From contig NZ_QSRL01000001.1 of assembly GCF_003437035.1 (NCBI RefSeq), positions 310,001 to 374,000 of the forward strand: DNA of 64,000 bases, given 5' to 3'. The position numbers and the translations under genes were made by a program. The notes below the pieces were generated by a model. That model was not told the origin of the DNA and ran no database searches. It was given only the letters and a program-made list of their open reading frames with translations. The stretch comes from Collinsella sp. TF08-11AT (GTDB lineage Bacteria > Actinomycetota > Coriobacteriia > Coriobacteriales > Coriobacteriaceae). Of the stretch, positions 6,646 to 16,193 are shown one piece after another (position 1 is the stretch's first letter; each line of letters opens with the position of its first letter).

Positions 6646-9312
6646 CTACTCTTGCACCTTGAGGGCCTCGGCTAGGCTGACGCGCTTGATAGAGCGCGTG
6701 TGCAGCAGCGCCACGACCAGGTAGGTCGCAAAGCCAATGCCGACGCATGCAGCCATGGACCAAGCGGGCACGTAGATCTCGATATTGCCGTTGTAGGCGA
6801 GCAGCATCGAGCGGAAGATGGCCGTGAGCGAGCCAATAATGACCGGCAGGCTCAGCACGAGCGACGCCGCCACGCACAGCGTGATCGAGCGGATGTACAG
6901 ATGCGAGATCTCACTATCGCGATAGCCAAAGACTTTCATGTAGCTGATCGAACGGGCGCTGTGGTCGATCACCGCTTTGGTCAGCAGGTACATAAACAGC
7001 AGGAAGATAAACACCGCGAGCCCGACCATCATGCCGATCATTTTGCTCATCATGCCGATGAACTGGTCACCCACGGCGCGCATGTCGTCGGGCGTGGTGT
7101 CGCCGGCAAAGTAGCGCGCGTCGAGGTCGAGCTTCTCGTCGCTCACATAGCCGTTAAAGTAGGCGGCGTCGTTGTCGAACAGCTCGTTAAAGTCGTCGAT
7201 ACTCATATAGATGTTCATGTCCGACTTGGAGCCCCAGGCACAGTCCTTGCCCGCGTACTCAAAGGAATAATGCTCACCCTCGTACTTGTCGCTGAGCGTG
7301 ACCTTCTGGCCCTCGCTCCAGCCAAACTTATCGAGCAGACCGCCGCCAAAGACGACGCGGCCATCGCCGATGTTGAGGCCCTTCCAGTAGCGCGAATCGG
7401 ACGAGATGCCGTAGACAGAAATCGTCTCCTCGCCATTACCGTCGCCACGGTCGTACTGCAGCTGGTAAACGGCATATTTCTCGGCCTGCGCGATTGCGCC
7501 CGCGCCGTTGTCGGTCGTATTGACCGGGTGGATATCGTCGTTGTCAGTGTCGATCTTAGAGGCCTTGTCGATCAGGTCGATAGCCTCGTCGCGGTCGCAG
7601 CCAAGGGCATCGGCAAGATCGTCAAGGCGCGCGTAGAGCGCATCCTTCTTGTCCTGGACCTTGGCAAGCGCATCCTGCGCTGCGGTCAGGCTCTCGGCAG
7701 ACGGAGATGCGGTCGCGGCATCGGCTGCCGTCTGCGCCGCATCGGCCGCGCCGTCAAGCTCGTCATCGGCATCCTGGGCGGCAGAAAGCAGCGCGCCGTC
7801 AACCGACTGCAAGTGCTCGAGTGCCGACCACTGCTCGCGCTCCTCGGCAGTGCCCTCGAGCTCCAGCGGCGCCTTGAGTGTGTACTGATGCTCGGCGACC
7901 AGGCTCGTCTCGAGGTTGTCCGCATAGTGCGTCATCGTGGGCAGGATCGCCAGACCAAAGAGCAAAAGCAGCGACCCAAACGCGATGCCCACGAAGAGCG
8001 TGGCGAAGTTGCCTAGGTTGCGCAGGAAGATGCGCAGGCGGAAGCGGGAAACAAAGCCCATGCGCTCCGGCAGCTGCAGGCCACGCTTGGTGCCCGATTT
8101 GCCGCTCGCCTCGTGGCGAAGGAACTGCAGCGGCGTCTTGCCCATCTTGCGAAGCAGGCCCACCAGCGTGATAAGGATGAGCGCGGCGGCGGGAACCACG
8201 GCGCACTTCACAAAGATCTCCCAGCTCCAGTACACCTGGAAGGGCGGCAGGCTGTACGAACCGTAATAGAGACCGCGCATGGGCTCGGTAAAGAACGCAA
8301 CGCCGAGCGCGGTGCCCAAAAGTGCCGCGAGCACGCCCACGATGGCGGGAAGCGCGAGGTAGTGCAGCACGATCTCGCGGCGGCGATAGCCGCTGGCGAG
8401 CAGCGTGCCGATGATGGCGCTCTCCTCCTCGATGGTGGCGTCGGTGAGCACCACAAAGACAAATGCCATGATCACGATGATGATGTCGAGCAACGTCATC
8501 CACATCATGGCGTCGCCGTCCACGTCGTCGCGCGCATAGCCAATGCCCTGATTGGAATCGGCATCGATCAGATCGTCCACGCGCGCATCGGCATCGGTCA
8601 GCGCCTCGACCATATCCTGCTCCGCATCGATGCGATCCGCGGTGGGGAGATCGCGGTCGTTAAAGGTAAAGGAGTACGTATAGGCGGGTGCGCCGCCGGC
8701 AGCCTCGAGCGCAACAAAACCGGCGTCGGTGACCTCGGCTACGCCATACGTGATGGTGTTCACCGTAAAGTCCGAATTGTCGAGGAACAACGCCTGGCTA
8801 TCGGGCTGCGTCATGATCCCGCAGATGGTATAGGTGCGCCCCTCGAGCTCGACCTTATCGCCGATGGCGAGGTCGTTATTGGTGGCAAAGACGCGGTCGA
8901 TGGCCACCTCGTCGTCCGCCTTGGGTTCCTTGCCCTCACAGTAGGACGCAATGTCCACCTTAGCGCGGTGCGCATAGGTGCGCAGGGTCCGCTTGGTGCC
9001 GTCGTCGCCAGCCGCCTTTTTGATGATGGCGTCGATAGAGAAGTTCTTGTAGAGCGTAACGCCGCCGACGCCCTCCGCCGCGTCCTCGGCAGCCTTGAGC
9101 TGGTCTTTGGTGGCCTCGAAGGAGGTGGTCACGCGGCCGTCCTCGATCGTGTACGCATCGCGCATGTCGTCAATGAGGCAACCGATGGAATGCGCCGCGA
9201 GCAAAAAGCCCGAGGTAAGGGCGATGCTTCCGCACATAAGCAAAAAGATGCCCAGGTACTTGCCGATATTGCGGCGCAGCTCGCGCGGGAGACGTTTTGC
9301 GAGAGGTGTCAT
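6646..9312 (-). CDS. FtsX/MacB-type ABC transporter permease
   Basis: 888 residues from ATG at 9312 (MTPLAKRLPRELRRNIGKYL). One N-terminal membrane helix precedes a large extracellular domain (about 40-245). A first FtsX-type group of three helices follows near 250-370. A second extracellular region (about 440-720) contains a coiled-coil stretch rich in Ala/Asp, and a last group of three helices ends with the motif LLHTRSIKRVSLAEALKVQE. This is the two-module layout of large permeases that work mechanically on envelope substrates or export peptides. It lies 8 nt after its ATPase gene, so they form one unit. The substrate is unknown. Confidence 0.88.
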   Translation of the reverse strand: MTPLAKRLPRELRRNIGKYLGIFLLMCGSIALTSGFLLAAHSIGCLIDDMRDAYTIEDGRVTTSFEATKDQLKAAEDAAEGVGGVTLYKNFSIDAIIKKAAGDDGTKRTLRTYAHRAKVDIASYCEGKEPKADDEVAIDRVFATNNDLAIGDKVELEGRTYTICGIMTQPDSQALFLDNSDFTVNTITYGVAEVTDAGFVALEAAGGAPAYTYSFTFNDRDLPTADRIDAEQDMVEALTDADARVDDLIDADSNQGIGYARDDVDGDAMMWMTLLDIIIVIMAFVFVVLTDATIEEESAIIGTLLASGYRRREIVLHYLALPAIVGVLAALLGTALGVAFFTEPMRGLYYGSYSLPPFQVYWSWEIFVKCAVVPAAALILITLVGLLRKMGKTPLQFLRHEASGKSGTKRGLQLPERMGFVSRFRLRIFLRNLGNFATLFVGIAFGSLLLLFGLAILPTMTHYADNLETSLVAEHQYTLKAPLELEGTAEEREQWSALEHLQSVDGALLSAAQDADDELDGAADAAQTAADAATASPSAESLTAAQDALAKVQDKKDALYARLDDLADALGCDRDEAIDLIDKASKIDTDNDDIHPVNTTDNGAGAIAQAEKYAVYQLQYDRGDGNGEETISVYGISSDSRYWKGLNIGDGRVVFGGGLLDKFGWSEGQKVTLSDKYEGEHYSFEYAGKDCAWGSKSDMNIYMSIDDFNELFDNDAAYFNGYVSDEKLDLDARYFAGDTTPDDMRAVGDQFIGMMSKMIGMMVGLAVFIFLLFMYLLTKAVIDHSARSISYMKVFGYRDSEISHLYIRSITLCVAASLVLSLPVIIGSLTAIFRSMLLAYNGNIEIYVPAWSMAACVGIGFATYLVVALLHTRSIKRVSLAEALKVQE

Positions 9313-9320
9313 GGCGCCGC

Positions 9321-10034
9321 CTACCAATCGAGCTCGGCGGCCGAGACGGGCGACTCGTTGAGCCCATCCTCGACGATGCGCCCGTCGCGCAGGCGCAACA
9401 CGCGATTGGCCATGCGCGCGATGGCGGTGTTGTGGGTGACGATGATGATGGTGCAGCCGTAAGTGCGGTTGACGTCCTCCATGAGCTGCAGAATTTCCTT
9501 GGACGTCTTGTAGTCGAGCGCGCCGGTGGGCTCGTCGCACAGCAGCAGGCCCGGATTTTTGACGAGTGCACGGCCGATGGCGCAGCGCTGCTGCTGGCCG
9601 CCCGAGACCTGGCGCGGGAACTTGTTGCGGTGTTCGTAGAGGCCCAGCGAACGCAGCAGGTCGTCGACATTGAGCGGGTTTTTGGACAGGTGCGCCGTGA
9701 CCTCGATGTTCTCCTTGATGGTGAGATCGGGCACCAGGTTGTAGAACTGGAAGACAAAGCCCAGCTCGCGGCGTCGGTATTCGCCCAGATCGGCAGGCTT
9801 GAGCACGGTGAGGTCGCAGCCGTCCACCATGATGGAGCCGCCGTCGGCATCCTCCAGGCCGCCGATCAGGTTGAGAAAGGTCGACTTGCCCGAGCCCGAG
9901 GGCCCCAGCATGACGCAGATCTCGCCGCGGTTGATGGACGTGTCGATGCCGTCGAGTACCGTCAGGCGCGCATCGCCGTCGCCGTAGTGTTTCTTGAGTC
10001 CGTTGACCTGGACGTAGGCACGCTTTGTCGCCAT
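9321..10034 (-). CDS. LolD/MacB-type ABC transporter ATPase
   Basis: 237 residues. Walker [11 protein letters not shown]-loop [11 protein letters not shown], signature [15 protein letters not shown], Walker [13 protein letters not shown] and H-loop IIIVTHN are all intact. The QQQR signature and the DEPTGALD segment place it in the LolD/FtsE/MacB class, which partners FtsX-like permeases such as the one 8 nt downstream. It is the first gene of the pair and is followed upstream by a repeat-filled gap. Confidence 0.93.
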   Translation of the reverse strand: MATKRAYVQVNGLKKHYGDGDARLTVLDGIDTSINRGEICVMLGPSGSGKSTFLNLIGGLEDADGGSIMVDGCDLTVLKPADLGEYRRRELGFVFQFYNLVPDLTIKENIEVTAHLSKNPLNVDDLLRSLGLYEHRNKFPRQVSGGQQQRCAIGRALVKNPGLLLCDEPTGALDYKTSKEILQLMEDVNRTYGCTIIIVTHNTAIARMANRVLRLRDGRIVEDGLNESPVSAAELDW

Positions 10035-10130
10035 GCTATCCCCCGTTGTTAGCCTTCTGCTACTTTTCTAGGCTAATAGTAAACCCGGGCGAACTATTTT
10101 TAAGCGACGTGCGCGGCTTTTTTCCAACCT

Positions 10131-10320
10131 ACTCATTGGGGACAGACTTAAATGAGTGAAATCGCTCATTTAAGTCTGTCCCCAATGAGTGCCGGCAGGA
10201 AAGGAACGTCCCCAAGTGCCGACATATTGGGACAGTCCTTGCCAGCCCGGCCGGCGGGCCGGCGAATGGGCAAAGACTGCCCCCAGCGACCAGTCGTTTA
10301 AGAACGTCCCCAATGACTAG
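10131..10320. repeat. dispersed repeat, copy 2 (GGGGACAG family), with perfect 26-bp hairpin
   Basis: Positions 10131-10156 and 10165-10190 are perfect reverse complements (ACTCATTGGGGACAGACTTA and onward), separated by 8 nt. The rest repeats the blocks of copy 1: GGGACAGTCCTTGCCAGCCC, GGCGAATGGGCAAAGACTG, GAACGTCCCCAATGACTA. Copies 1 and 2 bracket the FtsX/LolD unit. No terminator with a T-run is obvious here, though the hairpin may act as one. Confidence 0.9.
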
Positions 10321-10324
10321 GTGG

Positions 10325-11530
10325 CTAGGCGTGGGATTTGGCGCGTGCGAGGGCTAGGCCTACGGCGGCGATGGCCACGGCAAAGAGTGCCGTGATGCCA
10401 AGGTCGCAGGCGATGTCACCCAACACGGCGGACGTCAAATCCGAGGCAAGCGCCTTGCCGATCGCGTCGTTCACCCAAAACGTCGGCACAAAATGCGCCA
10501 CGGTCTGCACGGCCGAACCCATGAGCGACAGCGGCATCCAGGCGCCGCCCAAAAACGTCATGAGCATGCCAAGCAGGTTGCCCACACCGTTGAGTAGCTC
10601 CTCGCGCGCACCCAGGCTCGACAACGCAAAGCCAACGGCCAGCGGCGTACACGCCAGGGCAAACGTCGCTGCCAGCGCCAGGCATACACGGCCCACGCCG
10701 ACCTCGGCGACCGCGCCGGCAAAGCCCACGACACCCATCATGCTCGACACAAACCAGATACAGACGGTGAGCACGGCGGCGGCCGCAAACACGGCAAGCG
10801 AACGCTGGCGCTCGGGGATTGGGCCGGCATCCATACGACGCACGCGCTCGGGCGCGTTCATGCCCGAGAACACCAGCCCCACCGACACGATGACCGACGA
10901 GATAATCGCGTACGCACCAAAGTTAAAGTACGACTCGAGCGTGGCGGCGGCAGTCGAGTCGACTTTGACCTGCTCGATCCCGACCTCCGCGCGCTTCGCG
11001 GCCGCATGTTCAGCAGCCTTGGCAACGTCACCGTTGGAGGCGGTGGGCTCAAGTGCCGCCGCAGCACCCGCGAGCGAGATCCAACGCGAGGCCTCGGCAG
11101 ACGAAAGCGCTGCCGCCATGGTGCCGGCACCGTAGGTCACATCGAGCTTGGGCAGGGCCTGCCCCGCGCGAGCGGCTGCAACGAGGTCGCCCTCAAACCC
11201 CTCCGGGATAAAGAACACGCAGTCGGCGCTGCCCTTGGCGCTGTTGCTCTTGGAGAGCGCGTCCGCAAGGTCGTAGGTGTCGTCGCCGACGCCCGTGACC
11301 AGCTCAAAGCGCGAACCCAGATGCTTGGTAAGCGCCCGCGAAAGATCGCTGTCGTCGCGGTCGACCACGATCACGTTGGCATCGTAGGGCTTATACTCGG
11401 TGAGCTGCGACGAGTTCCAGCTCACCGATGCCGCGATAAACACACCCAGCAGAGAAATAAACACCGTGTAGATGAGCAGATAGAGCGGGTGCGCGAGCGC
11501 CATGCGAAGCGCAGTCTTAAAGGTGCTCAT
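10325..11530 (-). CDS. ABC-2 type exporter permease (second)
   Basis: About 401 residues. The first membrane helix (ALAHPLYLLIYTVFISLLGVF) is followed by a large extracellular domain to about 205 and then five further helices, the ABC-2 membrane topology used by exporters of drugs, lipids or peptides. ATG at 11530 has AAGGAG 6 nt upstream. The start lies 14 nt inside the previous permease gene, so the two are coupled. Together with the upstream paralogue it probably forms a heterodimer energised by the ATPase at 12714. Confidence 0.87.
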   Translation of the reverse strand: MSTFKTALRMALAHPLYLLIYTVFISLLGVFIAASVSWNSSQLTEYKPYDANVIVVDRDDSDLSRALTKHLGSRFELVTGVGDDTYDLADALSKSNSAKGSADCVFFIPEGFEGDLVAAARAGQALPKLDVTYGAGTMAAALSSAEASRWISLAGAAAALEPTASNGDVAKAAEHAAAKRAEVGIEQVKVDSTAAATLESYFNFGAYAIISSVIVSVGLVFSGMNAPERVRRMDAGPIPERQRSLAVFAAAAVLTVCIWFVSSMMGVVGFAGAVAEVGVGRVCLALAATFALACTPLAVGFALSSLGAREELLNGVGNLLGMLMTFLGGAWMPLSLMGSAVQTVAHFVPTFWVNDAIGKALASDLTSAVLGDIACDLGITALFAVAIAAVGLALARAKSHA

Positions 11531-12704
11531 AGCGGCTCCTTCCAAAGATCAGCGTGGCGGCGGCAACGAACAGCAGCGCCATAAGGACCAGCGCGCCGGC
11601 GCGAACGGCAAAGGGGCCCAGGTCCTCAAAGAAATACAGGCGGTTGAACATGTCGCAGATGAGCTTGACGGGGTTGAACCAGCACTCGGCCGGGCAGGCG
11701 CGGGCAACATCGTCGGCAAGCGCCATCGCCGGCTCGCCGTAGAGGCCGGCGAACAGGGCGCACGTGGTGGCAAAGCCCGTGAGGATGCCCGACTTGGACG
11801 CCTTGCCGCCCTTAACGGGAAGCGTGCCCACAAAGAGCCCCAAGCCCGTGGCGGCAAGCGCGGAAGCGGCGGCGCCCACCAAACACAGTCCCTCGCGCCC
11901 GCCAAAGTCGATGCCCACGACCAGGCGCACGTAGCCAATCGCAATCGCCATCGAGGCAAAGGAGACCAGCCACGAGCCCACAAAGATGCCAGCCAGCGAC
12001 GCCGTCTTGGAAAGACCGCCCACGCAGCGACGTGCGCCGAGGCCCGACAGATTGGGCTGCAGATCGACGACGCTCAAGGCGGCAAACTCGGCAGACATCA
12101 TCGCCACCAGGCCAAAGAGCGCGTAATAGTAGATGACTGTGCCATCGGGCGTGGTGCGCGTAAGGCTCACGCGGCGGGTGCCGCCCTCGAGCGACAGGGC
12201 GCGCGCAACCACCTCCGGGTCGGCGAGTGCCGCCGGGTTGTTCTGGGCAATCTGGGACATGAGCTCGGCATTTTGCGTATACGAGCTTGCCACCGTCTCC
12301 AAAATGCTACGGTCGGTGAGCACCGATGAGGCACGCGAGCTGTCGTAGCTCGATAGCAGCGTGAGCTTGGGTGCGCCTTCGGCGTCAACCGTATAGATGC
12401 CCGCGACCTCGCCGGCCTTAAGCGCACGGTTCGCATCGGCTGCGTCGTCGCACTCATGGATCTCGAGCAGTTGGTCGTCGCCCTCCTCGTCGAGCGACGT
12501 CGCCACGCTCTTAAAGGTCGAAGCGTCCCAGGCCTCGTCCGCCACGACGGCAACCGGCACCGGATCGACCGTGCCGTCGGAGCTGAGGTTCGCAAACATA
12601 AACATGAACATCGTGGAAAGCGCAATGGGAAAGAGAGCACCCCAGACCCACGTGCTCGGCCGGCGCAGCAGCGTCTTGACCGTGATAATAATGGTGTTGA
12701 ACAT
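11517..12704 (-). CDS. ABC-2 type exporter permease (first)
   Basis: 395 residues. The N-terminal helix (TWVWGALFPIALSTMFMFMF) is followed by an extracellular domain and five to six C-terminal helices. It shares layout, including the VAVVADE/VIVVDRD strand after helix 1, with the permease encoded next. It follows the ATPase gene by 9 nt. Its stop overlaps the start of the second permease. The presence of a two-component system next to it suggests export of, or defence against, an envelope-active compound. Confidence 0.87.
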   Translation of the reverse strand: MFNTIIITVKTLLRRPSTWVWGALFPIALSTMFMFMFANLSSDGTVDPVPVAVVADEAWDASTFKSVATSLDEEGDDQLLEIHECDDAADANRALKAGEVAGIYTVDAEGAPKLTLLSSYDSSRASSVLTDRSILETVASSYTQNAELMSQIAQNNPAALADPEVVARALSLEGGTRRVSLTRTTPDGTVIYYYALFGLVAMMSAEFAALSVVDLQPNLSGLGARRCVGGLSKTASLAGIFVGSWLVSFASMAIAIGYVRLVVGIDFGGREGLCLVGAAASALAATGLGLFVGTLPVKGGKASKSGILTGFATTCALFAGLYGEPAMALADDVARACPAECWFNPVKLICDMFNRLYFFEDLGPFAVRAGALVLMALLFVAAATLIFGRSRYEHL

Positions 12705-12713
12705 GGCTGCCCC

Positions 12714-13652
12714 CTAGTCGCGCAGCTCGCGGCCGGTGATCTCGAGGAACACGTCGTTGAGGGTCGGCGGCTCACTCCACACGCGGCCGAGCGCCACGTC
12801 GGCGGCGCGCAGCGTGTCGAGGATGTCGACCAGATTGTGCGGACTCGCTTCGCAGGTGCAGACGAGCTCACCGCCGGACAGCTCAACCGAAAGCACATGC
12901 TCGAGGGCGCGCAGTCGCTCGACCGTGGCGGGCTCGACGGCGCCGACCTCGACGGTCACACGCTCGCCCATCTGAATCATGCGCTTGAGCTCGTCGTTGG
13001 TGCCCTGCGCCAGCACGCGCCCGCCGTCCATGATCATGATGCGGCTGCAGATTTGCTCGATTTCCTCCATGTAATGGCTGGTATACACCACCGTGGCACC
13101 CTCGTCGCGCAGGCGGCAAATGCCCTCCAGGATGGCGTTGCGGCTCTGGGGGTCGACCGCCACCGTGGGCTCGTCGAAGAAGATGAGCTCGGGCTTGTGC
13201 GCGATGCCGCAGGCAATGTTGAGCCGGCGCGCCAGGCCGCCCGAGAGCTTACCGGGGCGGAACTTGGCAAAGTCGCCCAGACCGACAAAGTCGATCGCCT
13301 CGTCCACGAGCGCACGGCGGCGCTTGCGGTCGTTGACGTAAAGACTGCAGAAATAGTCGATGTTCTCACGCACGGTAAGCTCGTCGAACACCGCCACCTG
13401 CTGCGGCACCACGCCTATGCGGCGCTTGAGGTCGTAGCGGGCGGGCGTCATGGGCTCGCCGAACAGCTCGATGGTGCCTTTGTCGTAGGCAAGCAGCTGC
13501 AGAATGCAGTTGATGGACGTGGTCTTGCCCGAGCCGTTGGGGCCGAGCAGTCCAAAGATTTCGCCGGGGGCGATGCTCAGGTTAAAGTGGTCGAGCGCGA
13601 TAAGATCGTCATAGCGCTTGACGAGGTTTTCGACGTGGACGATGTCTGTCAT
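12714..13652 (-). CDS. ABC exporter ATPase
   Basis: 312 residues from ATG at 13652 (MTDIVHVENLVKRYDDLIAL). Walker A GPNGSGKTT, Q-loop VVPQQVAVF, signature KLSGGLARRLNIACG, Walker B LIFFDEPTVAVD and the switch His in YTSHYMEE are present. The C-terminal 80 residues match the accessory domain of DrrA/CcmA-type exporters. AGAAGGG lies 9 nt before the start. It is the first gene of a three-gene exporter operon and is divergent from the sensor kinase gene. Confidence 0.93.
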   Translation of the reverse strand: MTDIVHVENLVKRYDDLIALDHFNLSIAPGEIFGLLGPNGSGKTTSINCILQLLAYDKGTIELFGEPMTPARYDLKRRIGVVPQQVAVFDELTVRENIDYFCSLYVNDRKRRRALVDEAIDFVGLGDFAKFRPGKLSGGLARRLNIACGIAHKPELIFFDEPTVAVDPQSRNAILEGICRLRDEGATVVYTSHYMEEIEQICSRIMIMDGGRVLAQGTNDELKRMIQMGERVTVEVGAVEPATVERLRALEHVLSVELSGGELVCTCEASPHNLVDILDTLRAADVALGRVWSEPPTLNDVFLEITGRELRD

Positions 13653-13851
13653 GAGGCGGCCCTTCTGTTGATCGTGGCCCGGTACGATTGCATCATCGCA
13701 GGAGTGGGCGGCGCGCACCAGTGAGCTTTGTCACGAGTACGAGGGGGCGGAGGCGAAACCCCCGCTCGCGCGAGCGATCGACGCCGCTTTGCCGCGCGGG
13801 AGGAATGTCACGGTTGCCCCGGGCGGCGCCTCCCCCGCGCGCAGCATCGCG

Positions 13852-13857
13852 TACAAT
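13852..13857 (+). promoter_or_regulatory. -10 box placing the transcription start at the kinase ATG
   Basis: TACAAT ends 6 nt before the ATG at 13864, so transcription would begin at or near the A of the start codon. No ribosome-binding sequence precedes that ATG. This is the arrangement of a leaderless transcript, which is common in Actinobacteria. No clear -35 box is seen. Confidence 0.45.
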
Positions 13858-13863
13858 ACCCGT

Positions 13864-15009
13864 ATGAACAGGCTTTTCGACAAATCGATTGTGCTGGCGT
13901 GCTGTATTGCGGCCGCCATGGGTCTTGCCGTGGACGCTCGTCTGGTTGTGGCGTTTTGCCTTGGCGTTATAGCCACCTCGGCGTCGGAAGTCGCACGAGA
14001 AGAACACGCCCATCGCGCGAGCGAGGCCGCGAGCTACGCTTACATCATCGCTGCCGTCTTCGTGCCGCCATTTATGCCGTTCGCACCCCTTGCCTTCTAT
14101 GACATCGCGCGACGCGTGCGCCGTGAACGCATCTGGCCCGCGCTGGCGATTGGCGCCGTGTTTGTCTGCGCGCTTGTCGCGGACCTTCGTGGCGGCGTGC
14201 TCACCACCCGAACGCTGTTGCTAACCGCCATCCTTTCGATCGCTGCCACGTTGCTGTCGCTGCGCACTGCGCAGCTGGAGCGCGAACAGGAACGCATGCG
14301 TCGCACCCGCGACAAGCTGCAAGAACGCGCCCTGGCACTCGAGGCACGCAACCGCGACCTCGCCGACCGCCAGGACTACGAAGTCGAGCTCGCAACGCTC
14401 GCCGAACGCGCCCGCATCGCGCGCGAAATCCACGATAACGTGGGCCACCAGCTCACGCGCGCTTCGCTCCAAACCGAAGCCTTGCGCGTGGTCCACGCCA
14501 ACGAGCCCGGCGTCGCCGCCGATTTCGCCGATGTCAAACGCACGGTTGACGAGGCGCTCCAGCTCGTGCGCGCCAGCGTCCACGCGCTCAACGACAACGC
14601 CGTCGACCTTTCCGTGCAGCTCGAACGCATCGTTGAAGGCGCGCGCTCGGACGGCGGCCCGCAGATTGAGCTTGAAGTTATGACTGAACATACGCCCGCA
14701 AATGTCGCCAACTGCTTTGCGGCGGTCCTGCGCGAGGCGCTCTCCAACACCATGCGCCACGCTTGCGCCCATGCTGTCACTGTACGATGCATGGAACATC
14801 CGTCATTTTACCAGCTCATCGTTACCGACGATGGCACTGGCGGGACCCGGACGGGTGGTCGCCGCGTCGCAGAAGGCATGGGGCTCGTCTCCATGCGCGA
14901 GCGCGTCGAGGCGCTTGGCGGAACCTTCACCGCCGGCCTGCGCGCCGGCGCCCCCGGCTGGCGCGTGTTTGCCACCGTCCCCAAACAGCAAGGAGATGAC
15001 GCCCGATGA
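13864..15009 (+). CDS. NarL-type sensor histidine kinase
   Basis: About 381 residues. Residues 8-145 hold four to five hydrophobic helices with little extracellular loop, an intramembrane-sensing layout. A coiled coil (145-185) leads to a HisKA_3 dimerisation motif with the phospho-acceptor His in REIHDNVGHQLTRA. The ATPase domain has the N-box LREALSNTMRHA and a glycine-rich DDGTGGTRTGG loop. ATG at 13864 was chosen because the first membrane helix starts there. It overlaps the regulator gene by 4 nt and is divergent from the ABC-2 exporter, as in LiaSR-like or BceRS-like cell-envelope stress units. Confidence 0.88.
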   Translation: MNRLFDKSIVLACCIAAAMGLAVDARLVVAFCLGVIATSASEVAREEHAHRASEAASYAYIIAAVFVPPFMPFAPLAFYDIARRVRRERIWPALAIGAVFVCALVADLRGGVLTTRTLLLTAILSIAATLLSLRTAQLEREQERMRRTRDKLQERALALEARNRDLADRQDYEVELATLAERARIAREIHDNVGHQLTRASLQTEALRVVHANEPGVAADFADVKRTVDEALQLVRASVHALNDNAVDLSVQLERIVEGARSDGGPQIELEVMTEHTPANVANCFAAVLREALSNTMRHACAHAVTVRCMEHPSFYQLIVTDDGTGGTRTGGRRVAEGMGLVSMRERVEALGGTFTAGLRAGAPGWRVFATVPKQQGDDAR

Positions 15010-15635
15010 GGCTCATAGTTGTCGACGACGACCGCTTGGTAGTCGATTCGCTCAAGATTATCCTGGGCGCCCAGCCGCAGATCGAAGTGGTTGGCACCGG
15101 AGCCGACGGCAACGACGCGGTGGCACTTTACGCCGAGCACGCGCCCGATATCGCGCTGCTCGACATTCAGATGCCGGGGCGCGACGGCCTTTCGGCGGCG
15201 CGCGAGATCCTTGAGCACGACCCCGCGGCACGCGTGGTGTTTCTGACGACATTCTCGGATGACGAGTACATTGTGTCGGCGCTCAAGCTGGGCGCCCGCG
15301 GTTACCTGATCAAGACCGATGTCGCCGCCATTCCGCCAGCGTTGGCGCAGGTCATGGATGGCAAACGCGTGCTCGAGGGCAAGGCGATCGAAGATGTCGA
15401 TTTTGATGGGGCGAACGCTGAGGCCGGTGCGACTCGCCGGCCCGCGGCCTTTGCCGGTCTGACCGACCGCGAGTTCGAAGTCGCCGAGCTCATCGCCCGC
15501 GGCCTCGATAACAAGGAGATTGCCGCCACGGCTTATATGGGAGAAGGCACGGTGCGCAACCACATCAGCTCGATCCTGGCCAAAATGGGCCTGCGCAACC
15601 GCACCCAAATCGCCATCGCCTACCTGCGAGGGTAA
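15006..15635 (+). CDS. NarL/FixJ-family response regulator
   Basis: 209 residues. Receiver domain with acidic pair DDD at 7-9, phospho-acceptor Asp53 in LLDIQMPG, a Thr-Thr pair at 80-81 and Lys102 in GYLIKTD. The LuxR-type helix-turn-helix spans about 145-209 (LTDREFEVAELIARGLDNKEIA ending in LRNRTQIAIAYLRG). The ATG overlaps the kinase stop as ATGA. It should bind promoters when phosphorylated by the kinase; the adjacent divergent exporter is the likely target. Confidence 0.93.
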   Translation: MRLIVVDDDRLVVDSLKIILGAQPQIEVVGTGADGNDAVALYAEHAPDIALLDIQMPGRDGLSAAREILEHDPAARVVFLTTFSDDEYIVSALKLGARGYLIKTDVAAIPPALAQVMDGKRVLEGKAIEDVDFDGANAEAGATRRPAAFAGLTDREFEVAELIARGLDNKEIAATAYMGEGTVRNHISSILAKMGLRNRTQIAIAYLRG

Positions 15636-15695
15636 TTACCCAACGGCCGACCGCTCCGGCATAGCAAAATGGATGCTACCGATTTAATGCCATAT

Positions 15696-15849
15696 CAAAA
15701 CTATGCCGGTTTACTACGATGAATCGCCCACCTTCGACCACGGTAAATTGTGCGCTTGCAAAACCGCAGGTAGAACGCTTGTAATATTTAGAAAAATGCA
15801 GTCATGGTCGGAAATGTCGAATTCATCGTAGTAAACCGGCATAGTTTTG
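15696..15849. repeat. inverted-repeat element, class A copy 1
   Basis: Perfect 29-bp arms at 15696-15724 and 15821-15849 (CAAAACTATGCCGGTTTACT and onward). The interior holds the core AAAACCGCAGGTAGAACGC shared by all five elements of this type in the window. Total 154 nt. It is the first of three elements that fill the 800-nt gap between the response regulator and the ech operon. Confidence 0.95.
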
Positions 15850-15940
15850 TTCGGTCGGCCCTGCACGAGCGCCTCCGCAAGGCTCGCGGGACCAAAATGA
15901 TCCGTTTTCTTCCGCCCGCGGAGATCGGCTGACGGCGCCC

Positions 15941-16100
15941 GCCACGAAATGGGCCCATCTACTACGTTTGACCCGATACCCCTGACCATAGCCGCGTTTC
16001 ATGAAAAATCGCAGGCGTTCTACCTGCGGTTTTCATTTCACATTACTTGCCGTGGTCGAGGGCTGCCGTCTAAACGTAGTAGATGGGCCCATTTCGTGGC
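15941..16100. repeat. inverted-repeat element, class B copy 1
   Basis: Perfect 29-bp arms at 15941-15969 and 16072-16100 (GCCACGAAATGGGCCCATCT and onward). The arms differ completely from class A, yet the interior has the same core on the opposite strand (GTTCTACCTGCGGTTTT). Total 160 nt. The spacer to the left contains AAAATGATCCGTTTTCTTCC, which recurs in the other spacers. Confidence 0.95.
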
Positions 16101-16193
16101 AGACGGGTCACGCGGCAGCCCTCGCAAGGCCAAAATGATCCGTTTCCCTCTGTCCACGGGAGATCAAAGGCTGTTACGGATATGGTGCCATTC

